From the NCBI RefSeq assembly GCF_017355165.1, contig NZ_JADILK010000028.1, forward strand, positions 1-60,309: a DNA stretch of 60,309 bases. Direction: 5' to 3'. The stretch comes from Bacillus sp. SD075 (lineage in GTDB: Bacteria; Bacillota; Bacilli; Bacillales; DSM-1321). Both the position numbers and the translations under genes were made by a program. Below are positions 8,601-18,258 of the stretch, piece after piece; the first letter of the stretch is position 1; the number at the start of each line of letters is the position of its first letter. The notes under the pieces were generated by a model. The model made no database searches and was not told the origin of the DNA. It saw only the letters and a program-made list of their open reading frames with translations.

Positions 8601-9383
8601 GTTCCCTGCCCCGCGGTACCTCTTCACTCCCTGATTCCATATGAAAACGGATATCACGAAAAAGGCAACCCCAATTACAGGTGTGGCAAATGCATATGCA
8701 TACCACTCTTCTTTTCTAAGGAAATAAGATGCCGGATAGACACCAACAAACGCGAATGGCAGCACCCATGTAAGGACAAAACGGATGACCTTATTATAAA
8801 TATCAACAGGATAGCGCCCGTAGTTCCCGATATTATACATCATTGGCATGATGGATGTTTTCGCATCCGACCAGAACCCAATGCTTGCTATCGCAACGAA
8901 AATGGCTGCATAAGCGAGGGCCCCGCCTATTGCAAAAATGATGAAGAGAATCGGGTCATACCACGCAAGCTGCAACTCCAATGAAATCCCCGAATAGAAT
9001 ATAATGATCAAACCGGTAACAACACCAAATAACGCTTCTAGCTCGATTCTTTCTAAAATGACTTGGAACAGGCTATGTATCGGTCTTGTTAAAATCCGGT
9101 CCATTTCACCTTTGACAATATAGCGGTCATTAAAATCCCAGATGTTGAAAAAAGCAGAAAATAGGGCGAATGGGATAAGGAAGAATCCATAAATGAATAT
9201 GATTTCTTCACGGCTCCAGCCGCTTAAAAATTGGGTATGTCCAAAAATGACTAAGATAAATACCAGATTCACGACCTGATTCAGCAGGTCAGATAGGATT
9301 TCCATGAAGAAATCGGCTCTATATTGCAATCTTGTTTTCATATATTGACTCACATATTGGAAAAACATCGATACATAAAACAT
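8598..9383 (-). CDS. ABC-2 type transporter permease, second subunit
   Basis: A 261-residue membrane protein with about six hydrophobic helices (near residues 30-48, 60-82, 113-135, 145-168, 200-222 and 228-250). It resembles the ABC-2 permeases (DUF990 group) that occur as pairs with an ABC ATPase, often described as daunorubicin- or Nat-like exporters. An AGGAGG precedes its ATG, inside the end of the upstream gene; only 4 bp separate the two. It is the third gene of an ATPase-permease-permease operon. Cargo is unknown. Confidence 0.8.
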   Translation of the reverse strand: MFYVSMFFQYVSQYMKTRLQYRADFFMEILSDLLNQVVNLVFILVIFGHTQFLSGWSREEIIFIYGFFLIPFALFSAFFNIWDFNDRYIVKGEMDRILTRPIHSLFQVILERIELEALFGVVTGLIIIFYSGISLELQLAWYDPILFIIFAIGGALAYAAIFVAIASIGFWSDAKTSIMPMMYNIGNYGRYPVDIYNKVIRFVLTWVLPFAFVGVYPASYFLRKEEWYAYAFATPVIGVAFFVISVFIWNQGVKRYRGAGN

Positions 9384-9387
9384 CCCG

Positions 9388-10179
9388 TCAACCTCCTTGA
9401 ATAATCAGCTGTTTTTTTGCGACTATCCATAAAAGCTGAATCGGTATTATGAGAATGATGCACCAAATTAACTGCTGTAAAAGCGCCATGCCAATTTCGC
9501 CTGAACTGTACCCGTTCGTAAAAATCATGCTCGGTACATAGCTGATCCCTTGAAACGGCAAATATTTCATCACTTCCTGCGCCCATATCGGATAGAAACT
9601 GATGGGCAGCAGCAAACCTGAAAATAAATCGATGATAACCCTTTTAGCCCGGATCAATCCGGCATTATTATATAAGAAAAAGGTAGTGATACCCGTCAAT
9701 AAGTTTATTTGTGTATTGATGATGAAACTGAACAGCAAGGAAATGCCGAATATCCCCCAAGTAGCCGGCTCGTGCGGCAATTCTATAGGGAAAATGAAAG
9801 CTACCAGCAGCATTCCTGGAATCGAGAAGAAGAAGAAACGGAATATCCCTTCCCCAAGTCCTTGCATCGTTTTCATGCCTAAATAGTTATAAGGCCTGAT
9901 CATTTCAATGGCGACCTTGCCGTCTTTAATTTCAGTGGCGATTTCGCGGTCAATATTATTGAAATAAAAAGCGCGCGCCATCCATGCAACAGCGACATAG
10001 GTTGTCATTTGCATACCTGAAAGTCCTTCGATGGAGCTTTTTTCTCCATATATCGCATTCCATAAAAAATAATAAGCACCGATATTAATGCTATAAATTA
10101 AAATGCCGGTATAATAATCCGTTCGATACGCAAGCATCATCAAAAAACGCATGCGGATCATTGCAAGATACTTCCCCAT
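9388..10179 (-). CDS. ABC-2 type transporter permease, first subunit
   Basis: A 263-residue membrane protein of the same ABC-2 (DUF990) class as the next gene, with about six helices (near residues 20-38, 57-75, 110-132, 143-170, 180-196 and 232-254). The ATG at 10179 follows a GGGGGAGGG ribosome binding site. It lies 48 bp after the ATPase gene. The two permeases presumably form a heterodimer through which the ATPase exports a substrate, not identifiable from sequence. Confidence 0.8.
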   Translation of the reverse strand: MGKYLAMIRMRFLMMLAYRTDYYTGILIYSINIGAYYFLWNAIYGEKSSIEGLSGMQMTTYVAVAWMARAFYFNNIDREIATEIKDGKVAIEMIRPYNYLGMKTMQGLGEGIFRFFFFSIPGMLLVAFIFPIELPHEPATWGIFGISLLFSFIINTQINLLTGITTFFLYNNAGLIRAKRVIIDLFSGLLLPISFYPIWAQEVMKYLPFQGISYVPSMIFTNGYSSGEIGMALLQQLIWCIILIIPIQLLWIVAKKQLIIQGG

Positions 10180-10227
10180 GGCCCTCCCCCTTCTTGATAG
10201 ACACGTTGTTCCTTAATGATAAGAGAG

Positions 10228-11235
10228 TCAGACAGTGCCTTTTTCGTAAATGTTGCGAACAATCTCTTCAATGGACGTTTCATGGATTTTGATGTCCTTT
10301 ATTTTAAAATGAGATACGACAGCCGAGACAAGCTGTGAAATATGATCACTTTCTTCTTTCAACAAGGCTATGTATATTTGATTTTTCTCATCATAAACCC
10401 AGTTAGCGGTAAACGGGAGCGCTAATGATTGCAATTCCTTCAATGCGACCGGCTCGATGAATTGAAAATGGATCTGTTTTTCCTCAGCCCAGTTATCTTT
10501 TAAACTCTGCAATTCACCATCATAAATGATTTGGCCTTCATCAAGCATGATTACGCGCTCACATAATGCTTCAATGTCTCCTAAATCATGGGTAGTCAAA
10601 AGGATTGTCGTATTATATTTCTCATTGATTTCTTTAAGGAACTCACGAATCTTCATTTTCACGAGTACATCAAGTCCAATCGTCGGCTCATCCAGGAACA
10701 GCAAAGGTGGGTTGTGGATCAAGGCTGCCGCAAGCTCGCACCGCATTCGCTGACCAAGTGAGAGTTTACGCACTGGTTTGTCCAGCAAAGGTCCGATATC
10801 GAGCGTCTGGATGACATGTTCCATATGATCGTTATATTGTTCATCCGTCACCTTATAGACCTTTTTTAGCAACCTAAAGGATTCTTGAACCGCAATATCC
10901 CACCAAAGCTGTGAGCGCTGGCCAAATACGACTCCGATTGTCTGAGTGAACTTTTCCCTTTCTTTATGTGGATTCATTCCATTGACCGTGATTTCACCTG
11001 CTGTCGGTTCCAAAATACCTGTCAGCATTTTGATAGTGGTCGATTTCCCAGCACCATTTTCCCCGATATAAGCTACCATCTCACCCTTTTTTACAGTAAA
11101 ATTGATATCATTGACGGCAGGGACGATTTTATAATTTCTAGTAAGTAAATCCCGGAAGGCACCCTTTAGGCCTGTACGGCTTGATGCCGACTTAAATTCC
11201 TTCCGAAGCTGTTTCACTTGAATTGCATCACTCAT
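10228..11235 (-). CDS. ABC transporter ATP-binding protein of an ABC-2 exporter
   Basis: A 335-residue ATPase. Walker A is GENGAGKST (residues 58-66), the signature is LSLGQRMR (158-165), Walker B plus catalytic Glu is LLFLDEPT (178-185), and the switch His lies in LLTTHDLGDIEAL. The C-terminal ~100 residues form the accessory domain usual in DrrA/NatA-type drug or lipid exporters. First gene of the operon with two ABC-2 permeases; nothing nearby suggests the cargo. A GGAGG ribosome binding site precedes the ATG. Confidence 0.9.
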   Translation of the reverse strand: MSDAIQVKQLRKEFKSASSRTGLKGAFRDLLTRNYKIVPAVNDINFTVKKGEMVAYIGENGAGKSTTIKMLTGILEPTAGEITVNGMNPHKEREKFTQTIGVVFGQRSQLWWDIAVQESFRLLKKVYKVTDEQYNDHMEHVIQTLDIGPLLDKPVRKLSLGQRMRCELAAALIHNPPLLFLDEPTIGLDVLVKMKIREFLKEINEKYNTTILLTTHDLGDIEALCERVIMLDEGQIIYDGELQSLKDNWAEEKQIHFQFIEPVALKELQSLALPFTANWVYDEKNQIYIALLKEESDHISQLVSAVVSHFKIKDIKIHETSIEEIVRNIYEKGTV

Positions 11236-11385
11236 CCTGTTATATCCTCCGTAATCTCTTGTCCTAATGAATTAGTTTATCCAACCTAACCTTTTTAGAC
11301 AATAAAAATGCTTGGATGCCATATACCATTTTCAGGGAGAAATGATCGTTGTACCAGATACATATATAAAGGAGACGAGTATGCT

Positions 11386-11706
11386 ATGAATATTAAAAGA
11401 TTTTTACTATCACAAATCGAAAAGGTCGTAATCGACCTTCGATATGACTTCCTTTATGAAGATGAATACGGGGAATTATTATGCCAGGTCATCCAGAGGG
11501 ATTCCAGCGGATCGATCGAAAGCACCCCCATAAGTTTTCACCTTGATATTAATGAAGAAAAAGGAACCGGTCACCTAATCTATTACCATGCCAAGGGAGA
11601 AATGAACCGCCAATCCTTCGACATCGAAAACCCTGCCACCATTTTGGCCATTCTTACATTTATAACCGGAGTGTTGGGCTCCGACCCCATTTCCCAAACA
11701 AAATGA
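11386..11706 (+). CDS. Small conserved-looking protein of unknown function
   Basis: A 106-residue soluble acidic protein (MNIKRFLLSQIEKVVIDLRY start). I do not recognise its family. Predicted strands dominate (FHLDINEEKGTGHLIYYHA), suggesting a small beta-rich fold, and the end is hydrophobic (ATILAILTFITGVLG). An AAAGGAGA ribosome binding site lies about 11 bases before the ATG. It stands alone between the ABC exporter operon (divergent) and gsaB. Length, ribosome binding site and codon use support a real gene. Confidence 0.65.
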   Translation: MNIKRFLLSQIEKVVIDLRYDFLYEDEYGELLCQVIQRDSSGSIESTPISFHLDINEEKGTGHLIYYHAKGEMNRQSFDIENPATILAILTFITGVLGSDPISQTK

Positions 11707-11850
11707 TGGCCCTGAATCCAGATGCTTCTAGGGCTGCAGCGGTTCCATCATGGGACGAGTCACATTTCCCAGCCCCCCACTCCAGATTTCCGGACGAAAA
11801 AGTGCTATGATTAAGAGGTAATATGTTTATATATATAGGAGGTTTTAAGA

Positions 11851-13143
11851 TTGGATTTTAGTAATTCGGAGCTTTTACATAAAGAGGCATTGGAACATAT
11901 CGTCGGCGGGGTTAACAGCCCATCCCGTTCTTTCAAAGCCGTAGGCGGCGGTTCACCAGTTGCGATGGATCATGCAAAAGGGGCTTATTTCTGGGATGTT
12001 GATGGCAATAAATATATCGATTATTTAGCTGCCTATGGCCCGATCATCACAGGGCATGCTCATCCACATATTACGGAAGCTATCGTTAAAGCAGCAGAAA
12101 CGGGCGTTTTATACGGCACACCGACAAAACATGAAGTCAAATTTGCCAAAATGTTGAAAGAAGCCATACCTTCCATGGATAAAGTACGCTTCACCAATTC
12201 AGGCACCGAATCAGTCATGTCAACCATCCGTGTGGCCCGCGCTTACACAGGACGCGATAAGATCATCAAGTTTGCTGGCTGTTACCATGGACACTCCGAC
12301 CTTGTTCTCGTCGCTGCAGGTTCCGGCCCGTCCACTCTAGGTACACCGGACTCTGCCGGCGTTCCAAAAAGCATCGCACAAGAGGTTATCACGGTACCTT
12401 TCAATGATATCGAGTCATTTAAAGAAGCACTTGATAAATGGGGCAATGAAATTGCAGGCGTGCTGGTTGAACCGATCGTCGGCAACTTTGGAATCGTGGA
12501 ACCAAGCCCTGGCTTCTTGGAAGAAGTCATTTCACTATCTCACGAAGCTGGATCACTCGTCATTTTCGACGAGGTCATCACAGCATTCCGCTTCATGTAT
12601 GGAGGGGCACAGGACTTCTTGGGAATTCAACCCGATTTGACCGCTCTTGGAAAAATCATCGGGGGAGGGCTTCCTATTGGTGCCTATGGCGGTAAAAAAG
12701 AGATCATGGAAACTGTCGCCCCGCTAGGACCAGCCTATCAAGCAGGTACGATGGCAGGAAATCCAGCTTCCATGCTTTCCGGGATAGCTTGCTTAGAGGT
12801 ACTTAAAGAAGAGGGGCTGTACGAAGAACTTGACCGGCTGGGAAAAATCCTTGAAGAAGGCATCCTGAAAGCGGCTCTTCAATACAATATCCCAATCACC
12901 ATCAACCGCCTTAAAGGGGCATTGACGATCTATTTCACGACAGAAAAAATTGAAAACTATGAGCAGGCGGAAAATACGGATGGCGAAATGTTCGCTAAGT
13001 TCTTCAAACTCATGCTCAACCAGGGAATCAATTTGGCACCGTCCAAATACGAAGCCTGGTTCTTGACAATTGCTCACACGGATGATGATATCGCATATAC
13101 TCTAAAAGCGGTTGAACATGCATTCAAAAACCTAATACAATAA
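11851..13143 (+). CDS. gsaB: Glutamate-1-semialdehyde 2,1-aminomutase
   Basis: A 430-residue PLP-dependent class-III aminotransferase (EC 5.4.3.8) that converts glutamate-1-semialdehyde to 5-aminolevulinate, the C5 route to haem. The Schiff-base lysine is Lys268 in [38 protein letters not shown] and [10 protein letters not shown] are classic family motifs. The start is a TTG at 11851 behind a perfect AGGAGG. This is the GsaB paralogue found next to ygaE and bcp in B. subtilis; the hemL copy of the hem operon would be elsewhere. A terminator follows. Confidence 0.93.
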   Translation: MDFSNSELLHKEALEHIVGGVNSPSRSFKAVGGGSPVAMDHAKGAYFWDVDGNKYIDYLAAYGPIITGHAHPHITEAIVKAAETGVLYGTPTKHEVKFAKMLKEAIPSMDKVRFTNSGTESVMSTIRVARAYTGRDKIIKFAGCYHGHSDLVLVAAGSGPSTLGTPDSAGVPKSIAQEVITVPFNDIESFKEALDKWGNEIAGVLVEPIVGNFGIVEPSPGFLEEVISLSHEAGSLVIFDEVITAFRFMYGGAQDFLGIQPDLTALGKIIGGGLPIGAYGGKKEIMETVAPLGPAYQAGTMAGNPASMLSGIACLEVLKEEGLYEELDRLGKILEEGILKAALQYNIPITINRLKGALTIYFTTEKIENYEQAENTDGEMFAKFFKLMLNQGINLAPSKYEAWFLTIAHTDDDIAYTLKAVEHAFKNLIQ

Positions 13144-13175
13144 ATTGAACCAGCATAATTATGCATTTTTTATAC

Positions 13176-13210
13176 ACCCTCAGGATGTACATCCATCTTG
13201 AGGGTTTCTT
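13176..13210 (+). terminator. Terminator after gsaB
   Basis: ACCCTCA (13176-13182) pairs with TGAGGGT (13199-13205), with GGATG/CATC inner pairing, followed by a T-rich tract. Confidence 0.75.
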
Positions 13211-13431
13211 ATTTCGCTGTAATAAATCTTTAATATTAGCATTTCAAGCCAATCCTCACAAAAATCCCATCAATAACAGCATCCATCCGATTGTATAAAA
13301 AATTGATTTCTGAATATTTAAATGATATGATATGGATACATTTATATACATTTATACACTTTCTTTCAATCTATCAAAACTTGGACTATTGTTCGGGTTT
13401 ACTAATATTTCCCCCATTAAACACATGCTAC

Positions 13432-13483
13432 AGGAGGTGAAAGGCTGAGAATAAGGGCACCCTTATTCAAGCCACATATATGA
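13432..13483 (+). promoter_or_regulatory. Glutamate synthase leader: distant Shine-Dalgarno, hairpin and possible leader peptide
   Basis: A strong AGGAGGTG lies at 13432-13439 but the ATG is at 13480, about 40 bases away. Between them is an inverted repeat, GAATAAGG (13449-13456) with CCTTATTC (13461-13468) around a 4-base loop. The synthase frame has no ATG, GTG or TTG between the in-frame stop at 13438-13440 and 13480. A CTG at 13445 sits at normal distance from the ribosome binding site and opens a 12-codon frame ending in a TGA (13481-13483) that overlaps the ATG. Either the hairpin shortens the gap or a leader peptide couples translation. Confidence 0.5.
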
Positions 13484-16400
13484 CCCAACAATGGACACCT
13501 GCTACATTCAAAGAATTTCACAAGGAAGAACATGATGCCTGCGGAATCGTTTCCTGCATCGAAAAAAAGAAGATCCCTACTAACGAAAACATCTTTGCCT
13601 GTATCGATGCCCTGGTTAAAATGAACCATCGTTGTGGTTTCATCAATGGTGAGGGCGATGGCGCCGGTATCCATATCGATATTCCCCGGGCTCTTTGGAA
13701 AAAGAAGCTTGAAGCGGTAAATATCGATTCAGGCATCGTCGATCAAGATTCCTTCATAGTAGGCCACTTATTTTTAAGCAAAAAAGCAGAAGCTAACGAC
13801 TTAAAAATCGAAGTTAAGGAGAAACTGCTCCAACATGGTCTCTCATTGATATTCGAAACGGATAAAGCCTACCGCTCCGAGGCATTGGGACCGATTGCCA
13901 TTCAAGAAGACCCAGTATTCTGGCAATTTGCCTGTACCTCCACCATTAATAACAAACAGGAGCTTTCAAATGTTCTTTTTGAGCTGACTTCCGACATCGA
14001 AAAAAGTGATTTCATCCATGTTGCATCTTTAAGCCAGCATCATGCGGTATACAAAGTGATGGGTGCTGGGGATACGCTCCCTGCCTATTACCTTGATCTT
14101 GCCGACCCTTTGGTTGCGTCCACCATGACACTGGGACATAATCGTTTTTCAACTAACACTCTATCAAGCTTCTTCCGGGTCCAGCCTTTCAGTGTACTTG
14201 GTCATAATGGCGAAATCAATACCATCGCCAAATTGCGTGATGAAGCGAAAATGGTCGGAGTTCCCATCGCTAAAGATGGAAGCGACTCACAGGATTTAAA
14301 CAAGACAATCGAAACTTTCATCTGCCGTCATGGCTACTCTTTATTTGAAGCTGTCGATCTTATGTTTCCGCCAATCATCAATGAAATCAAGGAATATCCC
14401 GAGCACTTACAAGACTTATATACGTATTTAAGGGAAGCATGGGGTCATTTTGCACAAGGTCCGGCAGGCATCATCTCTCGTTTCGGCGATGAAGCCGTGT
14501 TCTCTGTCGACTCTTTAGGCTTGCGCCCGCTATGGAATATTGAAACGGAATCATCCTATATGTTCACTTCCGAACCTGGGATCATCCCTTCCAGTGAATA
14601 TACCGGGGATCCGAAACCGATGGGTCCAGGGGAAAAAATCGGTTTGAAATGGAACGGCGACCGTATTGAATTGTACACTTACAAGGATTACCAGGATAAA
14701 GTATTTGAGCTCTTCAATGATCGTTTCGTCCTTTCCAATGACCGATTCCGCTTACAGCCCCAAGTTTTTGAAAAGGTTGTCTCCATGACAAACACGCAAG
14801 CCATTCATAATGGGCAGTATAAAGCATTTGGCTGGGAAAGGGAGCATGTCCAATTAGTGGAACAGATGGCCGAAAAAGGCGCTGAGCCTATTCGTTCACT
14901 TGGTCACGATGCGCCACTGGCAGCACTTAATCCCCAACGGACCAACATTGCTGATTTCATCAAGGAAAGTGTGGCCGTTGTAACCAATCCAGCGATCGAC
15001 CGGGACCGGGAAACCGAGCACTTCTCAACAAGAACGATCATCGGAAAACGACCTTCCCTTTTCGAATCGAATAAGGCAGGAAAGGTTACGGAGCTGCTGA
15101 CTCCCTTATTGATTGAAGGATCAACGGGTTATGAGTGCTCGTCTATCGTATCGCAGCCAAGCTATGATCAGTTCATTAAATATAACCAAGATCAAAAACT
15201 CGTGCACTTCATTTCAAGCACGTTCAAAGAGGATGAAAATATCACGGATGCCTTGGCCAGGATTACGGATGAAAGTGCCAATGCAGTGGATGAAGGAAAA
15301 ACGCTGCTCGTTCTGGATGATGCCCTTGCCCATCAAAACGGCAACCTTTGGCTTGATCCACACCTCGTCACTTCAGCCGTCGATCAAGCGTTGGTCCGCA
15401 CCGGCAAGCGCCGTGATTGTTCCATCCTTTTACGTTCAGCATCGCTAAGGTCACTGCATGATATCATCGTTTCTTATGGTCTTGGGGCCAACTTAATCAG
15501 CCCCTACTATATGTTCCTTTCCTTAGCTTCAGATGACCTCAAGGGGGTTACCAATCTATATAACTCCTTGACGAAAGGGCTTGAGAAAGTCATCTCCACC
15601 ATTGGCATTCATGAGCTGCGCGGTTATGGAAGACTTTTCTCAAGCATCGGTTTACATGAGGAAATCGCGAAATATTTAAATGTGGCTAACTTCTTTGGAT
15701 CCAATAATCTGGACTATAATTTTGATAAAATCAAGGCAGATGCCATCCAGCGTGCAGCAGATTACAGCAATGAAAAAGAACGGATGGGAAAGACCTTTCA
15801 TTTATTCCCTAGAATTTGGAAGTCCATCGGGGAAGTTGCTTCAACCGGGGACTATGATGCTTATCGTGAAAAGATCACCGAACAGGAAGAATCCAATCCT
15901 ACGGCGATCCGCCACTTGACCTCATTAAAAACTTCAGATGCTTCCATTCCTTCTGAAGATGTCAGTCTTTCGGTCGGCGAACAGGAAATGCCGTTCGTCA
16001 TAGCCTCCATGTCCTTTGGATCACAGAATGAGATTGCTTTCCGGGCATATGCAGAAGCTGCCGAGAGGTTAGGCATGATCAGCATGAATGGTGAAGGCGG
16101 GGAAATCAAGGATATGCTGGGCAAGTACCCGAAATCCCGCGGACAGCAAATTGCTTCCGGCCGTTTCGGTGTCAATGCAGAACTCTTGAACTCTTCAAAT
16201 CTATTGGAAATTAAAATTGGGCAAGGGGCAAAGCCTGGTGAAGGCGGTCACCTTCCCGGTTCCAAGGTCACAGCGAAAATCGCAGAAGCCCGAAATGCAA
16301 CAATCGGTTCCGATTTGATCTCCCCTTCCAATAACCATGATATATATTCAATTGAAGATTTGGCCCAAATGATCCATGAGCTAAAAACGGCAAACGACAA

Positions 16401-17952
16401 AGCAAAAGTTGCCGTCAAAGTACCGGTCGTTCCAAACATTGGTACGATTGCTGTCGGCGTCGCAAAAGCGGGCGCAGATATCATAACGCTTTCTGGCTTT
16501 GATGGCGGAACGGGTGCAGCCAGGATCCATGCACTCGCGCATGTCGGTCTACCAGTTGAGATAGGGGTGAAAGCGGCCCATAATGCTCTGCTTGAGTCAG
16601 GTATTCGTCAGAATGTTGAAATTTGGGCTGACGGTGGTTTAAAAAGCTCGATGGATGTATTGAAGGTCATGCTGCTTGGAGCAAACCGGGTAGGTTTTGG
16701 AACCCTTTCGATGATTGCTGTCGGCTGTACAACATGCCGCGGATGTCACCTTGATACATGCCATGTGGGCATCGCCACCCAAATTGAATCGGAAGCGCAG
16801 GCGAAAGAACATGGGCTGCGCCGCTTTGTTCCACGAAAGTTTGATTTAGCCGTTCAGGGATTAACGAATATGTTCAGTGCATTTGCAAAAGAACTCAAAT
16901 CTTTGACAGGTTCACTTGGGGTGAAGAATCTTCAGGATATCGTCGGACGTTCCGATTTGCTACAGCAAGTTACAGGTCAACAATCATTGGATTTAACGTA
17001 TTTATTGAAAAACCTTGATATAACACCGTTCTCACATAAAGAAACGGCGGCATATTTGAATGAAGGCTCCATGCAGGTAGCCGTTGGCGCTGAATATCTG
17101 GATTCGCATGTAGATGATCTGCATCAATCCCGGAGCTATAGCTCGATCACTGCCGAGCAGCGTGTACTTGGCAGCAGGGTGTCCTGTCACCGGGTTAGGG
17201 GCAGATTGGATGGGTCATACAAACAACTTCCTCCCGTTCACCTATCCTACCAGGATGGTTCCATCCCGGGTAATGGACTTGGGGCATACAATACGGAGGG
17301 AATTTCAATCAGCGTGAATGGCGGTGCCCAAGATGGTATTGGCAAAACATCGATTGGCGGTAATATTGCCATCTTTAAATCTCCAGGAAAAGATGGGAAG
17401 TTCTACAATGGCTCTGTCGGTAAGGGATTTGGTTACGGTGCACAGCATGGTCTCCTCATTGCCCAAGGTGATGCAGATGCCAGGGCGGGAATTCGTCTTT
17501 CCGGAGCGGATATGATCATTGGCGGTTTATTGAAACAGCCACTTCCTGAAAAGGAAAACGGTAATATTGCGGTGACTTCCAATATTAAGGGATTCGCTTT
17601 TGAATACATGACAAATGGGAGAGGTTTAGTTCTGGGTGATCCCGGTCCATGGATTTGCGCAGGGATGACAGGCGGTGTCGTTTATCTACGGCAACAGCCT
17701 GAATCTGGATTGACCAAAGAAGTCATTAAGAAACGGGTTGCGAAAGGTGCAAAGATTTCCATTGAGCCCCTATCCGCTAAAGGCCTGCAGGACGTGGCCG
17801 AACTTCTTGGCAAATACACGTCCCTCTTGAAAGATCATGGTCAAACCGAAGAAGCGGCATCCTTAGAAACACTGCTTCAAAATCCTGGCGAGCACTTCCT
17901 ACAAGTCGTTCCAGTTAAAGAACAGGCGGATCCTGCTGTATCCACGGAGTGA
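13480..17952 (+). CDS. Glutamate synthase large subunit (stand-alone GOGAT)
   Basis: A 1490-residue glutamate synthase (GOGAT) that makes two glutamates from glutamine and 2-oxoglutarate. Domains in order: class-II glutamine amidotransferase with nucleophile Cys21 in EHDACGI after a 20-residue propeptide; central domain; FMN/2-oxoglutarate synthase domain with MNGEGGEIKDMLGKYPKSRG and a 3Fe-4S cluster site CX5CX4C (Cys1083, Cys1089, Cys1094); C-terminal GxGxG beta-helix (KSIGGNIA and GYGAQHG stretches). The N-terminus differs from B. subtilis GltA and looks like the second GOGAT clade in Bacillus (inference). No small subunit gene follows; a strong terminator does. The start context is unusual (see leader). 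Confidence 0.92.
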   Translation: MTQQWTPATFKEFHKEEHDACGIVSCIEKKKIPTNENIFACIDALVKMNHRCGFINGEGDGAGIHIDIPRALWKKKLEAVNIDSGIVDQDSFIVGHLFLSKKAEANDLKIEVKEKLLQHGLSLIFETDKAYRSEALGPIAIQEDPVFWQFACTSTINNKQELSNVLFELTSDIEKSDFIHVASLSQHHAVYKVMGAGDTLPAYYLDLADPLVASTMTLGHNRFSTNTLSSFFRVQPFSVLGHNGEINTIAKLRDEAKMVGVPIAKDGSDSQDLNKTIETFICRHGYSLFEAVDLMFPPIINEIKEYPEHLQDLYTYLREAWGHFAQGPAGIISRFGDEAVFSVDSLGLRPLWNIETESSYMFTSEPGIIPSSEYTGDPKPMGPGEKIGLKWNGDRIELYTYKDYQDKVFELFNDRFVLSNDRFRLQPQVFEKVVSMTNTQAIHNGQYKAFGWEREHVQLVEQMAEKGAEPIRSLGHDAPLAALNPQRTNIADFIKESVAVVTNPAIDRDRETEHFSTRTIIGKRPSLFESNKAGKVTELLTPLLIEGSTGYECSSIVSQPSYDQFIKYNQDQKLVHFISSTFKEDENITDALARITDESANAVDEGKTLLVLDDALAHQNGNLWLDPHLVTSAVDQALVRTGKRRDCSILLRSASLRSLHDIIVSYGLGANLISPYYMFLSLASDDLKGVTNLYNSLTKGLEKVISTIGIHELRGYGRLFSSIGLHEEIAKYLNVANFFGSNNLDYNFDKIKADAIQRAADYSNEKERMGKTFHLFPRIWKSIGEVASTGDYDAYREKITEQEESNPTAIRHLTSLKTSDASIPSEDVSLSVGEQEMPFVIASMSFGSQNEIAFRAYAEAAERLGMISMNGEGGEIKDMLGKYPKSRGQQIASGRFGVNAELLNSSNLLEIKIGQGAKPGEGGHLPGSKVTAKIAEARNATIGSDLISPSNNHDIYSIEDLAQMIHELKTANDKAKVAVKVPVVPNIGTIAVGVAKAGADIITLSGFDGGTGAARIHALAHVGLPVEIGVKAAHNALLESGIRQNVEIWADGGLKSSMDVLKVMLLGANRVGFGTLSMIAVGCTTCRGCHLDTCHVGIATQIESEAQAKEHGLRRFVPRKFDLAVQGLTNMFSAFAKELKSLTGSLGVKNLQDIVGRSDLLQQVTGQQSLDLTYLLKNLDITPFSHKETAAYLNEGSMQVAVGAEYLDSHVDDLHQSRSYSSITAEQRVLGSRVSCHRVRGRLDGSYKQLPPVHLSYQDGSIPGNGLGAYNTEGISISVNGGAQDGIGKTSIGGNIAIFKSPGKDGKFYNGSVGKGFGYGAQHGLLIAQGDADARAGIRLSGADMIIGGLLKQPLPEKENGNIAVTSNIKGFAFEYMTNGRGLVLGDPGPWICAGMTGGVVYLRQQPESGLTKEVIKKRVAKGAKISIEPLSAKGLQDVAELLGKYTSLLKDHGQTEEAASLETLLQNPGEHFLQVVPVKEQADPAVSTE

Positions 17953-17967
17953 TCCTGAAAATATAAT

Positions 17968-18009
17968 AAAAAAGGCTGATGCTCTTCAATTCGAGCATCA
18001 GCCTTTTCC
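17968..18009 (+). terminator. Terminator after the glutamate synthase
   Basis: A 15-bp stem, AAAAGGCTGATGCTC with GAGCATCAGCCTTTT around an 8-base loop, directly after the stop. Confidence 0.92.
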
Positions 18010-18258
18010 AGTAAACGATGAAAAAACACAGTTGAAAGCAAGCAAGAAATTGCCTATCATTTCTTTATATATTAAACTTGTTTTTAGCTATTGTAACTTT
18101 CAGGAAAATCCTGTATATTACTTTTTGTTTACATCTTCTTATTTTAGTGTAAAGTACTAACAAATAAGTTAGAATACAACTTTAAGCAAAAGCCTATATA
18201 TAAATAGAGCCTTTTCTTACCACGATCATTACAACACAAAGAAAGGATTAACCTATAT

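Noticed and set aside
13304..13318. Possible CodY box upstream of the glutamate synthase
   Set aside because: Four mismatches to the 15-bp consensus in AT-rich DNA; too weak to claim.
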